Below, one piece after another: positions 40,812 through 49,733 of a DNA stretch of 64,000 bases. The notes beneath the pieces are model-generated. The model saw only the letters and a list, made by a program, of their open reading frames with translations, was not told where the DNA came from and made no database searches. Each line of letters opens with the position of its first letter. Positions within the stretch are counted from its first letter, which is position 1. The position numbers and the translations under genes were made by a program. Source of the DNA: Marinobacter aromaticivorans (GTDB taxonomy: Bacteria; Pseudomonadota; Gammaproteobacteria; Pseudomonadales; Oleiphilaceae); assembly GCF_002806975.1 (NCBI RefSeq), contig NZ_NIHD01000011.1:30961-94960 (forward strand), given 5' to 3'.

Positions 40812-41465
40812 TCAGGGCTGAATGCGAAGATTGAGCGGGTCCACAAGGCCGGCAGTGATGGCTATGCCCGTAACATCCGGTAAACGATCGGCGCCCAGTC
40901 GCTTCATTACCCGGGCGCGGTACAGGTCAACGGTCTTCACGCTGACTCCCAGTTGATCGGCGATTTCCCGGCTGGTGTAGCCCTGGGCCATGGGCAGAAA
41001 AACATCCCGCTCCCTGCGAGTGAGGGATGCAATAAGTGCATCGGTATTATCGTCGCCCGGCGCCGGTTGGCTGGATTGCTGCCGGTTCTGCAGTGCCTGC
41101 TGTACGCTGTCCAGAAGAAGCTGTTCGTTGAAGGGTTTCTCGATAAAGTCGAAAGCGCCGGATTTGAACGCGCGTACCACAATGGGCACATCTGCATGCC
41201 CGGAAACAAAGATGATGGGCAGTTCAACACCTCGTTTTTGCAGTTCTTCCTGCACGTTAAGACCGCCAAGGCCCGGCATGCGCACGTCCAGCACCACACA
41301 GCCACCGGGGCTATCGCCCAGGGCCTCAAGAAATTTGCGACCGTCACTGAATGCCCGCACCTTCAATCCGACCGACTCCAGCAGCCATTGCGTGGACTCC
41401 AGCATGCCTGCGTCGTCGTCAACAATGTAAACGGTGGTTGCGTTAGGGGCAGCTTGATCACTCAT
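40812..41465 (-). CDS. FixJ-type response regulator
   Basis: 217 residues. Receiver domain at residues 10-125 with the phosphoacceptor Asp in VVLDVRMPGLGG (about residue 60), Asp-Asp pair VDDDAGML and Lys in FIEKPFNEQ; C-terminal LuxR-type HTH RRERDVFLPMAQGYTSREIA and LGVSVKTVDLYRARV. Its start overlaps the stop of the sensor kinase gene by 8 bases, so it is the cognate partner. Likely target is the promoter of the divergent acyl-CoA synthetase gene beyond the kinase (see inverted repeat at 42969-42986). Confidence 0.94.
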   Translation of the reverse strand: MSDQAAPNATTVYIVDDDAGMLESTQWLLESVGLKVRAFSDGRKFLEALGDSPGGCVVLDVRMPGLGGLNVQEELQKRGVELPIIFVSGHADVPIVVRAFKSGAFDFIEKPFNEQLLLDSVQQALQNRQQSSQPAPGDDNTDALIASLTRRERDVFLPMAQGYTSREIADQLGVSVKTVDLYRARVMKRLGADRLPDVTGIAITAGLVDPLNLRIQP

Positions 41466-42936
41466 CAGGTGAATTCTCCGTCAATGGTTTGCGTCGTGTT
41501 GCCAGTGCGGCAGGGAAGCGACAGATCAGCGTCAGGCCGCCGGCAGAAGCTGGCCTGGCATCGAGAAAACCGCCAAAGCCTTCGATAATCGACCGGCTCA
41601 TGGAGAGCCCCAGTCCCAGGCCATGGGATTTGCGGGTGTAAAATGGCTGAAACATCTGTCGAATGCCTTCCTCGTCAAGGCCGGGGCCCTCATCCGTCAC
41701 TTCAATCAGCGTTTCGCCGCTCCCGGTTACGTGGGCCGAGAGTATCAGCCGGGAACCTGCCTTGCCCCCGTGATGGCTGCGTGCCTCCAGATTGGCCTCA
41801 ATGCCGTTACGAATCAGGTTGATCAGCACCTGTTCCAGCAGCATGGGATCTGCGGTGATGATGGGGTCCTGCTCAACAGGTGTACAAAGGATCTCTACCT
41901 GATTTTTGTCTGCTTCCCACTGGCAAAGCCGGGCGACATTGGTGAGTGTCTGTGCCAGGGAAACGTCGACAGAACGTTTCTGGCCTTTGCGCAGGAAGGA
42001 ACGCAGGCGCCGTATGACCTCCGAGGCGCGGTTGGCATGATGGATAACTTTCCGGAGACCGTCGTCCACACGCTCCAGATGCTCCGGGTTCGTCGTCGCG
42101 CTTTTCAGGTAACGCTGGCTGGCGCTGGCAAAGTTGACGATGGTTGCCAATGGCTGGTTCATTTCGTGGGCGATGCTGGAGGCGAGTTCGCCCAGTGTGG
42201 CCAACCGAGCGGCGCGTTCAAGTTCGTCGGCCAGCCTGCGGCTGTTTTCTTCCGACTCGACTCTCGCCGAGATGTCTCTGGATACACTGATGACCTCAAT
42301 CACCGCACCCGTGTAGGTTTCCCGGATGGCCCGGCTTGCGATCTCGAACCATCGTTTGCTGCCATCACGGTGAGTGATATCCAGGGTCATGGTGGCGTAG
42401 CCGTCATCTCTGAGCCGGTTATGGGCTTCGATCAGCTTGGCCGCTGCATTTTCGCTGGGGAATATGTCCTCGAGCCGTTTCCCCCGGAGTTCTTCGGGCC
42501 AGTAACCCAGCAGGCGCCAGGAGGCCTGGGTGGCATCAATAAAGCGCCCGTCCGGAGAATGCCGTGAAATAAGATCGGTGGTGTTTTCGGTAATCAGGCG
42601 ATAGAGCCGGTTGGACCGGATGGCCTGATCCCGTAGTTGAATATCGTGCGTGGCCACCCGGCCCCGGGCCAACACCTGGCTGGTTTGCAGACAGGGGATA
42701 AACGTCCACAGAAGGGTGGTGCTGTCGGTTCGCGCCTCCACATCCTCAATTGCCCGTGCCTGCTGCAGCGCTGCGCTGACCAGTGCACGGACATTCAGCG
42801 GGAGCAGGCCGGCAGGGCCGTCGAGGTTTTTCTCCTTCCACAATTCTTGCGCAGCCTGGTTGCTCCGCAGGGTATTTGCGGATTTATCCAGTATCAGGCC
42901 TGGTTGCGGGTCTGCGTCTGACAGGCTAAAACCCAT
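41458..42936 (-). CDS. PAS-domain sensor histidine kinase (FixL-like, soluble)
   Basis: 492 residues, no transmembrane segment, so it senses a cytoplasmic signal. Residues 1-110 form a degenerate PAS-like segment, 125-245 a PAS domain (LITENTTDLISRHSPDGRFI) with PAC (MTLDITHRDGSKRWFEIASR), then HisKA with the phospho-His in ASSIAHEMNQPLATIVNFAS near 270 and HATPase with IRNGIEANLEA, VTDEGPGLDEEGI and GLGLGLSMSRSII. No heme-binding His could be assigned. Divergent from the acyl-CoA synthetase gene at 43115 with a 178-base regulatory gap. Confidence 0.93.
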   Translation of the reverse strand: MGFSLSDADPQPGLILDKSANTLRSNQAAQELWKEKNLDGPAGLLPLNVRALVSAALQQARAIEDVEARTDSTTLLWTFIPCLQTSQVLARGRVATHDIQLRDQAIRSNRLYRLITENTTDLISRHSPDGRFIDATQASWRLLGYWPEELRGKRLEDIFPSENAAAKLIEAHNRLRDDGYATMTLDITHRDGSKRWFEIASRAIRETYTGAVIEVISVSRDISARVESEENSRRLADELERAARLATLGELASSIAHEMNQPLATIVNFASASQRYLKSATTNPEHLERVDDGLRKVIHHANRASEVIRRLRSFLRKGQKRSVDVSLAQTLTNVARLCQWEADKNQVEILCTPVEQDPIITADPMLLEQVLINLIRNGIEANLEARSHHGGKAGSRLILSAHVTGSGETLIEVTDEGPGLDEEGIRQMFQPFYTRKSHGLGLGLSMSRSIIEGFGGFLDARPASAGGLTLICRFPAALATRRKPLTENSPDE

Positions 42937-42968
42937 AGTGGTGACAGGATCTCTTGCTGAGAAGTTTG

Positions 42969-42986
42969 TATAGTATTTGTACTATA
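42969..42986. promoter_or_regulatory. Inverted repeat in the kinase/acyl-CoA synthetase divergent promoter
   Basis: TATAGTA-tttg-TACTATA is a perfect 7-bp inverted repeat, 33 bases upstream of the kinase start and 129 bases before the acyl-CoA synthetase start. A looser repeat with related half-sites (ATACTATCTT and AAGAAAGTAT) lies at about 43023-43056. The pair may be operator sites for the FixJ-type regulator or another factor. Confidence 0.5.
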
Positions 42987-43114
42987 ATACGTTGGTGCAA
43001 TTTCTATAATCTTCTGTGTTAAATACTATCTTGAACATAAGAAAGTATAGCGGCTCTCACGATTTTGCTGAATACGCCACAAAAACAACAGGCACACACA
43101 AAGAGGATTACCCC

Positions 43115-44743
43115 ATGACCTCGATATTCGACCAGGGCCTTGCGCCCCTGGATGCCAACTACGCTGTCCAATCTCCGATTGATTTCATAGAACGCACCGC
43201 GAGCGTTTATCCGGATTATCCCGCCATCATTCACGGTGCCGTGCGCTACAGCTGGTCGCAAACCTACGACCGTTGCCGGCGCCTGGCGTCTGCCCTGAAA
43301 GGGCGTGGCATCAATCGGGGCGACACCGTGGCGGCCATGTTGCCCAATATTCCGGCCATGGTGGAGTGCCATTTCGGTGTGCCCATGATCGGTGCAGTGC
43401 TGAATACACTGAACGTGCGCCTGGACGCGGAAGCGATTGCCTTCATGCTGGAACATGGTGAGGCCAGAGTGGTGATTGCAGACCGTGAATTCGGTGAGGT
43501 CATTCGCGATGCGGTCAGCCGGCTCGACAACAAGCCGCTGGTTATTGATGTGGACGACCCGGAGTACGGTGAAGGTGTTCAGGTGAGTGATCTGGACTAC
43601 GAAGCCTTCCTGCAGGAAGGTGACCCGCAGTTTCAGTGGAGCTTCCCGGACAACGAGTGGGATGCCATTTCGCTGAACTATACCTCCGGCACCACTGGCA
43701 ATCCCAAGGGCGTAGTCTACCACCACCGTGGTGCTTACATTAATGCGCTGGGTAATCAGGCTGTCTGGTCCATGGGCATGCACCCGGTATACCTGTGGAC
43801 ATTGCCGATGTTCCATTGCAATGGCTGGTGCTTCCCCTGGACGATTACTGCCATGGCGGGCACTCACGTTTGCCTGCGCCGGGTCGATCCGGAAAAGATA
43901 TTGCAGCTGATCAAGGAGCATCAGGTTACCCACATGTGCGGTGCACCCATTGTGCTCAATGCGCTGTTGAATGTGCCGCCTGCCTCCAAGGCCGGTATTG
44001 ACCACGAAGTTCGCTCCATGACCGCAGGTGCAGCTCCCCCGGCACAGGTCATTGGCGCGGTTGAGGAAATGGGCATCAGGATAACCCACGTATACGGTCT
44101 GACCGAAGTCTATGGCCCGGTAACTGTCTGTGCCTGGAAATCCGAGTGGGATGAGCTGCCTCTGAATGAACGGGCGCGCATCAAAGCCCGGCAGGGCGTT
44201 CGTTACCACACCCTCGCCGGTACCATGGTGGGCGATCCCAATACCATGGAGCCCGTACCCAAGGATGGCAAAACCATTGGTGAGATCTTCCTGCGCGGCA
44301 ATACCGTGATGAAGGGCTACCTGAAAAACCCCAAGGCTACCGAAGAAGCTTTCCGTGGTGGCTGGTTCCACACCGGGGATCTGGCGGTGTGGCACGAAGA
44401 CGGCTACATGGAAATCAAGGATCGCCTGAAGGACATTATTATCTCCGGTGGCGAGAACATCTCCACCATTGAGGTAGAGGATACCCTGTACCGCCATCCG
44501 GCTGTCCTTGAAGCTGCTGTGGTGGCGCGCCCGGATGAGAAATGGGGCGAAACCCCATGTGCTTTTGTAACCCTCAAGCCAGAGGCCGGGGATGTCAGCG
44601 AGGAAGACATTATCAACTTCTGCCGTGAACATCTTGCCCGCTTCAAGGTTCCCAAAACCATCGTTTTCTCGGAATTGCCCAAGACCTCCACGGGCAAGAT
44701 CCAGAAGTTCGTACTGAGGGATCAGGCCAAAGAACTGGACTGA
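43115..44743 (+). CDS. Medium/long-chain acyl-CoA synthetase (AlkK-like)
   Basis: 542 residues from ATG 43115, with AGAGGA 9 bases upstream; an in-frame ATG at 43016 would add 33 residues without similarity. ANL motifs: [20 protein letters not shown] (about residues 184-203), TMFHCNG-like LPMFHCNGWCFPW, YGLTEVYGPV, and the lid DRLKDIIISGGENISTIEVE plus TGKIQKFVLRD. The LPMFHCNGW segment is characteristic of AlkK-type medium-chain fatty acyl-CoA ligases. Located between a two-component system and an SLC23-like transporter gene, 98 bases before the latter. Confidence 0.9.
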   Translation: MTSIFDQGLAPLDANYAVQSPIDFIERTASVYPDYPAIIHGAVRYSWSQTYDRCRRLASALKGRGINRGDTVAAMLPNIPAMVECHFGVPMIGAVLNTLNVRLDAEAIAFMLEHGEARVVIADREFGEVIRDAVSRLDNKPLVIDVDDPEYGEGVQVSDLDYEAFLQEGDPQFQWSFPDNEWDAISLNYTSGTTGNPKGVVYHHRGAYINALGNQAVWSMGMHPVYLWTLPMFHCNGWCFPWTITAMAGTHVCLRRVDPEKILQLIKEHQVTHMCGAPIVLNALLNVPPASKAGIDHEVRSMTAGAAPPAQVIGAVEEMGIRITHVYGLTEVYGPVTVCAWKSEWDELPLNERARIKARQGVRYHTLAGTMVGDPNTMEPVPKDGKTIGEIFLRGNTVMKGYLKNPKATEEAFRGGWFHTGDLAVWHEDGYMEIKDRLKDIIISGGENISTIEVEDTLYRHPAVLEAAVVARPDEKWGETPCAFVTLKPEAGDVSEEDIINFCREHLARFKVPKTIVFSELPKTSTGKIQKFVLRDQAKELD

Positions 44744-44751
44744 TTTCCCGG

Positions 44752-44779
44752 CCGGCAGCACCAGGCCCGGTGCTGCCGG
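44752..44779. terminator. Intergenic hairpin between acyl-CoA synthetase and SLC23-like gene
   Basis: CCGGCAGCACC (44752-44762) pairs with GGTGCTGCCGG (44769-44779), an 11-bp perfect stem with a 6-base loop, 9 bases past the stop codon. No T run follows, so it may stabilise the upstream mRNA or attenuate read-through rather than end transcription. Confidence 0.5.
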
Positions 44780-44841
44780 ATATAACCACAAGAACAACTT
44801 GATCAGGTACACGCCAGGGGCGTGCATCAGGAGACCCTGTT

Positions 44842-46215
44842 ATGCAAATGTTTCACCGTAAGAATGGGGAAGAGCAGCCCTACTGGCCCGCCGGACCTTT
44901 CAAGATTCGCCTTCCGTTTGTGCATTACCGCTGGGAATTTGCGGAAATGGTTCAGGCCCTGATCATGTTTGTGGTTAGCCTGGCGATGATACCGCTGTTG
45001 CAAAAATACCTTGGCGTACCCTATGACGTGGCCTTGGCCTATGCCGTGATTTGCGGCATTGGTTTTATGCTGCCTGCCTTGCTGGGAGTGCCACTGGTGC
45101 CAGGCTGGATAACGCCGGGTATTCCGGTTGTGCTGCTTTTTCTGAGTGATTTCGAGCCCGGGCCAGAAGCCATAAAGGCGATGTTCGCACTGCAGTTCCT
45201 GGTGTTTGTGATTTTCCTGTTTCTCGGCGTTACCCGCCTGGGTAGCAAGCTGGTGAACCTGATACCCCGCTCCATGAAAGGCGGCATTATTATCGGTGCC
45301 GGTATTGCCGCATTGATGGGTGAAATTGAAGCCGGCGGACGCCTGGCAAACACGCCCATCTCACTGATTGTGGGTGGCCTGGTTTGCCTGTACCTGATGT
45401 TTTCTGTTTCTTTCAAAGGTTTTGTCGAGAGCAACTCCATTGCCCGTAAGGTGGCCAACTACGGCATGGTACCGGGTATGGTTGTGGCCATTCTCGTAGG
45501 CTTTGCCACCGGCGAATACGATGTGCCTGACGTCGAGTGGGGCATTACCAAGCCGGCGTTTGATGAGTTGTGGAACTATCTGCCTTTCAGTGTGGGTTTT
45601 CCCAACCCTGAAGTATTCCTCTACGCCATTCCAACAGCGGTAATCGCCTACATTATTGCCTTCGGGGATATAGTGGTCGGTCAGTCCCTGATGAATCGTG
45701 TGGACCATCTTCGCAGAGACGAAGATATCGACAACAGCATCGACCGGGTGCATCTGGTAACGGCTATCCGTAATGGCGGGCACGCCTTCTTCGCTCCCTA
45801 TCCCGGCCTGGCTGGCCCTATCTGGACTGCGGTTACCGCTACCATGGCTGAACGCTACAAGTATGGCCGCAATGCAATGGACTCTATTTACAGCGGTGGC
45901 GGTACCTTCTGGATTACCGGCTTTATTGCCCTGTTTATTTTGCCGCTGGTGAGCTTTTTCCAGCCGGTGTTGCCCATTGCCTTGTCCCTGACGCTTTTAT
46001 TGACCGGTTACATCTGTTTGATGGTTGGCCTGGAGCAGCTTGAAAATAATACCGAGCGAGGCATTGCAGGCACCATGGGCGTGGTGCTGGCGGTGTACGG
46101 CGCCGGCTGGGGCCTTGGAACTGGTGTGGTTCTTTATTTGCTGATTGAGCGAACCAAACTGCTTGGCTTTACACCTGACCCTGAAGCCCCCGCTATAAAG
46201 GCAGAAAAACACTGA
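44842..46215 (+). CDS. SLC23/uracil-xanthine permease-like membrane transporter
   Basis: 457 residues with about 12-14 hydrophobic segments from residue 35. The N-terminal cytoplasmic stretch is short (HRKNGEEQPYWPAGPFKIRL), followed by FAEMVQALIMFVVSLAMIPL. Segments such as IPRSMKGGIIIGAGIAALMG and a central IAFGDIVVGQSLMNRVDH resemble the UraA/NCS2 fold, but the classic NCS2 signature is not present, so it is a distant member. ATG 44842 follows a GGAGACC site. Expressed behind the acyl-CoA synthetase; an organic acid as substrate is possible but speculative. Confidence 0.72.
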   Translation: MQMFHRKNGEEQPYWPAGPFKIRLPFVHYRWEFAEMVQALIMFVVSLAMIPLLQKYLGVPYDVALAYAVICGIGFMLPALLGVPLVPGWITPGIPVVLLFLSDFEPGPEAIKAMFALQFLVFVIFLFLGVTRLGSKLVNLIPRSMKGGIIIGAGIAALMGEIEAGGRLANTPISLIVGGLVCLYLMFSVSFKGFVESNSIARKVANYGMVPGMVVAILVGFATGEYDVPDVEWGITKPAFDELWNYLPFSVGFPNPEVFLYAIPTAVIAYIIAFGDIVVGQSLMNRVDHLRRDEDIDNSIDRVHLVTAIRNGGHAFFAPYPGLAGPIWTAVTATMAERYKYGRNAMDSIYSGGGTFWITGFIALFILPLVSFFQPVLPIALSLTLLLTGYICLMVGLEQLENNTERGIAGTMGVVLAVYGAGWGLGTGVVLYLLIERTKLLGFTPDPEAPAIKAEKH

Positions 46216-46265
46216 ATTGGGGGTCTCCGGTTATGCCGGAGGCCTGCCAGACCCTGTGTGTCTTT

Positions 46266-46290
46266 GGGAGGTGATATACCTCCCCTTTTT
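46266..46290 (+). terminator. Rho-independent terminator after the SLC23-like gene
   Basis: GGGAGGT-gatat-ACCTCCC (46266-46284) followed by C and five T (46286-46290), 50 bases after the stop codon at 46215. Confidence 0.9.
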
Positions 46291-46458
46291 CTGCAGATTT
46301 TTGGTGCGTCCAGCACCCGGATGACGATGTGTCATTTTGTGACAATCTGTCCGTTTTCCCCGCCGGCCTCTTCCTTCCCTCTTGTTTTGCGGACTAAACT
46401 GCCTGTATTGGTGATTTTTTGTTCGCCGCTCGAAAGCTACAATAAAGAGGAGGCAGTC

Positions 46459-47289
46459 ATGACCATCAGCTCTACTCCCGAGGGCGTGTGCGTTAAGCCA
46501 CGGCACCTGCATTTTGATGTCAGTGAAGATCTGAAAACCCTTTGGCACGGTGATGATGCGTTCCGCACGGCGTTCTTCAATGCATTGTCGCTTCAGTTCC
46601 CGGATGGCGAGCAGCAGTTCATTAATGCGGTGAGGTTGTACCGGGACAAAATCCAGGATCCCAAACTGAAGGGGGAAATTCGGGGATTTATCGGTCAGGA
46701 AGCCTTGCATAGTCGCGAACACAAAGCCTACAACGAAGCATTAAAAGCCCGGGGCTATGATATTGAGGGCCTGGATCGCCGGTTCCAAAAGCATATGGAA
46801 TGGGTTGGCAAGCTGCCCCCGAGCCGGCAACTGGCGGGCACCTGCGGTGCCGAACACTATACAGCAGTGCTGGCGAATGCCATTTTACGCCACCCTGAGT
46901 GGCTTGAGGGTGCAACGCCGACCATGACCAGGCTCTGGCAATGGCATGCCATTGAAGAAACCGAACATAAATCGGTGGCATTTGACGTATACCGCGAGTG
47001 TGTGGGTGACGAGAATCTGCGACGGATTGTTTTTCTTTTTGTGACCTGGAATTTTTTCAGGTACACCTTTCTGAATACCTGCAGTTTGCTGAAAACCGAT
47101 GGCAAGCTCTGGAGCCTTCGTACCTGGATGGGCGGGCTCAACTTCCTGTGGGGCAAACCCGGCATTTTGCGCCAGTGTTTGCCCGAGTTTCTGGCGTACT
47201 TGCGCAAGGGGTTTCATCCCTGGCAGCAGGACAACAGGGAACTGCTGGAAAAGAATCTCAGGCAGTTCGATGTTGGAGACCCGGCGTGA
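46459..47289 (+). CDS. PF10118-type predicted metal-dependent hydrolase (ferritin-like helical)
   Basis: 276 residues from ATG 46459, which follows AGAGGAGG at 46446-46453; a frame that opens at 46258 overlaps the terminator and is unlikely. Conserved metal-ligand pattern E-x2-H repeated: IGQEALHSREHKAYN (about residue 77), GAEHYTAVLANA (about 132) and HAIEETEHKSVAFDVY (about 164), as in the PF10118 family, which has a di-metal helical bundle. Enzymatic activity is not established for the family. Not obviously linked to its neighbours. Confidence 0.85.
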   Translation: MTISSTPEGVCVKPRHLHFDVSEDLKTLWHGDDAFRTAFFNALSLQFPDGEQQFINAVRLYRDKIQDPKLKGEIRGFIGQEALHSREHKAYNEALKARGYDIEGLDRRFQKHMEWVGKLPPSRQLAGTCGAEHYTAVLANAILRHPEWLEGATPTMTRLWQWHAIEETEHKSVAFDVYRECVGDENLRRIVFLFVTWNFFRYTFLNTCSLLKTDGKLWSLRTWMGGLNFLWGKPGILRQCLPEFLAYLRKGFHPWQQDNRELLEKNLRQFDVGDPA

Positions 47290-47438
47290 AGGTTGGGTTA
47301 ACTGTAAATACGATCTGTTCATTCTCCCGGTCATGTCAGTGAATAACGGCGAACGCCCCTTGCAAGCCTTCGTGTTAGCCTCATGCAGTTCAGTGTTGTA
47401 CAAACTGTTTTTATTTCATTAGCGGGACCCGCAAGACC

Positions 47439-48473
47439 ATGACCACAGATAAGACCAACGCGGCAGACAAGCTGCTTGAATTGCATGTAAAGCATGAACT
47501 GGCTTCACTGAAGGGCGCAAAGCTCCGCAAGTTTCTCAAACAGGAAGTGGATGAAATTCTTGAGCTGGCGGGCACTGTCACGTTGAACCGCGTTGCGTCG
47601 GAAGACCGCGTAATGGAGACGATTCAGCGGGTGGTGATGGATATGAGTCTGGATGCCGGAATCCCCGGGCTGGCGGGGGACATGGCGACAGAAGTGCTGA
47701 ATGCGCCGGTGCAGGCGAGCACGGCGCTTGGCGACGTTCTCACCCGGGAGCAGGCCTCCGGCTTTGTGGAGGAAATGCTTGAGCTGAGGCATCAGCGCGA
47801 GCGGATGATCAGTGAGATCATGGCTCATCCGGTTTATCAGGAACTGGTATCGAACGTGGTGTATCAGGGTATCGTCAACTACCTGTATGAAGACAACCTG
47901 ATTACCAAGTCGGTACCCGGCGTTGGTTCCATGATGAAGTTTGGCAAGCGCATGGCTAACAAGGCCGTGCCAGGGCTGGACGAAACTTTTGAGCGCCGCT
48001 TGAAAGCCTGGCTGTCAGACAGCCTGCCGGGGATCATCAGCCGCAGCGAGCAATTCCTGCAGCGGGCGATTTCTGATGATGAGGTGCGGGATACCATTAT
48101 GGCAGCCTGGGCTGCCATGGAGGACCGGACGCTTGCTGAATTACAGGACGGCCTGGGTGACGTGGAGCTTCAGGCGTTTGTGGTTCTGGGTTATGAGTTC
48201 TGGCTGCAGTTTCGCAAAACCGACTACTTTGCAGGCTGCGCACAGGCTGTGGTTGCGCACCTGTTTGTGAAGTACGGAGACCGGCCACTTACCGACCTGC
48301 TCAGCGACCTTGGTGTTACCCGTGACATTATCATGGCAGAACTGGATGCCTGGGCCGTGCCGGTTATAGACGTGCTTCGTGAAGAGGGTTATGTTGAGGC
48401 CCTTGTGCGCCGGCGGTTATCGGCGTTTTATAATTCTGCGGCAGCACGGAAAATCCTTGCGCGGGCGTCCTGA
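47439..48473 (+). CDS. Unknown protein (344 aa)
   Basis: 344 residues, rich in helices and charged residues, no signal peptide and no clear membrane span. No domain recognised. Residues 20-60 look amphipathic (SLKGAKLRKFLKQEVDEILE), the middle contains SVPGVGSMMKFGKRMANKAVPG, a Gly-rich and basic stretch that could associate with membranes, and the C-terminus ends RRRLSAFYNSAAARKILARAS. Codon use and composition match the chromosome. It lies 149 bases after the PF10118 gene and 57 before lysE on the same strand. Confidence 0.75.
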   Translation: MTTDKTNAADKLLELHVKHELASLKGAKLRKFLKQEVDEILELAGTVTLNRVASEDRVMETIQRVVMDMSLDAGIPGLAGDMATEVLNAPVQASTALGDVLTREQASGFVEEMLELRHQRERMISEIMAHPVYQELVSNVVYQGIVNYLYEDNLITKSVPGVGSMMKFGKRMANKAVPGLDETFERRLKAWLSDSLPGIISRSEQFLQRAISDDEVRDTIMAAWAAMEDRTLAELQDGLGDVELQAFVVLGYEFWLQFRKTDYFAGCAQAVVAHLFVKYGDRPLTDLLSDLGVTRDIIMAELDAWAVPVIDVLREEGYVEALVRRRLSAFYNSAAARKILARAS

Positions 48474-48530
48474 TGCCTTTGGCCCCCTGCGCTACAGGCT
48501 CTTTCCGCACAACACTCTGAAGGAGGCGGT

Positions 48531-49160
48531 TTGTCTGAGCTGTTCTGGGCGTACCTGGTTGCCATCACCCTGCTTACTGTTACGCCGGGTGTGGATACAC
48601 TTCTGGTTATGCGCAATGCCGGGCGTGGTGGCCTGCGGGATGGCTGCGTAACCAGTGTGGGCATTTGTAGCGGCCTGTTTATTCATGCCACTCTGTCGGC
48701 GTTGGGTATTTCGCTTCTTTTGCTGGAAACGGCCTGGGCGTTCGCGGCGCTGAAGTGGGCAGGGGCGTTTTATCTCATCTGGCTTGGTCTGGGCTCGTTA
48801 AAACAGGCTGCACGTCAGGGGCCTGTTCCCGCGGGCAACACATCTTCCGTTGTGCGCCGCCGGGTTACCATGGGGGTGTCTTTTCGGGAAGGTCTGTTTT
48901 CCAATGTGCTCAATCCAAAAACGGCGCTGTTCTATATGGCCCTGTTACCACAGTTCGTGGATCCCTCCGGAAGTGCTTTTCAGCAGTCGCTGATACTCGC
49001 CGGCGTGCACTTCCTGCTGGCGATGTTCTGGCAATGCGCCCTGGCCTGGGTGGTTGTGCGCTTCCGGGGTGCGGGTTTTGGTGTGCGGGTTAAGCGGCTG
49101 TTGAACGGGCTGACCGGAGGCTTTTTTATTGCCATGGGGGTCCGGCTGGCAGGGAACTGA
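48531..49160 (+). CDS. LysE-family amino acid/metabolite exporter
   Basis: 209 residues with six hydrophobic segments. TTG start at 48531, supported by an AGGAGG site (48521-48526) 4 bases upstream. LysE/RhtB signature TPGVDTLLVMRNAGRGG near residue 20 and SNVLNPKTALFYMALLPQFVD near 125. It exports amino acids or related metabolites; substrate not deducible. Convergent with fdxA across a strong terminator. Confidence 0.9.
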   Translation: MSELFWAYLVAITLLTVTPGVDTLLVMRNAGRGGLRDGCVTSVGICSGLFIHATLSALGISLLLLETAWAFAALKWAGAFYLIWLGLGSLKQAARQGPVPAGNTSSVVRRRVTMGVSFREGLFSNVLNPKTALFYMALLPQFVDPSGSAFQQSLILAGVHFLLAMFWQCALAWVVVRFRGAGFGVRVKRLLNGLTGGFFIAMGVRLAGN

Positions 49161-49177
49161 GCCGGCATTCAAACGAA

Positions 49178-49205
49178 AAAGGGAAGCGCGCCCGCGCTTC
49201 CCTTT
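49178..49205. terminator. Bidirectional terminator between lysE-type gene and fdxA
   Basis: AAAGGGAAGCGCG (49178-49190) pairs with CGCGCTTCCCTTT (49193-49205), a 13-bp stem with T-rich flanks on the plus strand and A-rich flank before it. Confidence 0.92.
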
Positions 49206-49261
49206 GTTCTTTTCTTCTGACTATTCCTGATCATGCAGCCTGGCTCAGGCCCGCCCCGGGT

Positions 49262-49585
49262 TCACTTTTCCAGATATTGCAACTTGTTGGGCTTGCCATC
49301 CCATTCTTCGGCGTCTGGAAGCGGGTCTTTCTTCTCGGTGATGTTTGGCCACTTACCAGCCAGGTCGGCGTTGATTTCGACAAACTGCTGCTGATCGGCG
49401 GGCAGTTCGTCTTCTGAAAAAATGGCTTCGGCCGGGCACTCGGGCTCACACAGTGCGCAGTCAATACACTCATCCGGGTCGATAACCAGGAAGTTCGGTC
49501 CCTCGTAGAAGCAGTCTACCGGGCATACTTCCACACAGTCTGTGTATTTGCACTTGATGCAGTTATCGGTAACGATAAACGCCAT
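49262..49585 (-). CDS. fdxA: 7Fe ferredoxin FdxA
   Basis: 107 residues, the usual length of the 7Fe [3Fe-4S][4Fe-4S] ferredoxin. Cys patterns: [19 protein letters not shown] at residues 9-27 and [16 protein letters not shown] near 40-55. A soluble low-potential electron carrier. Placed next to mutS, an order common in Pseudomonas and Marinobacter-like genomes. Confidence 0.95.
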   Translation of the reverse strand: MAFIVTDNCIKCKYTDCVEVCPVDCFYEGPNFLVIDPDECIDCALCEPECPAEAIFSEDELPADQQQFVEINADLAGKWPNITEKKDPLPDAEEWDGKPNKLQYLEK

Positions 49586-49733
49586 AATCAGATCCCTGGT
49601 CCAGTGGTCAATCTCATCGGGAGCCCGTTGCCAGGCTCCATGGTTATATTTTAATGGGCGATATTGTAGGGAGCCGCCCGCACGGCCGCAAGCGCCTGGC
49701 TGCTATAACCATATTACACAGATCAACTTTCCG

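Noticed and set aside
43019..44827. 602-codon open frame antisense to the acyl-CoA synthetase
   Set aside because: Lies fully opposite a clear ANL-family gene, has no recognisable domain and no ribosome site; it is a GC-driven shadow frame.
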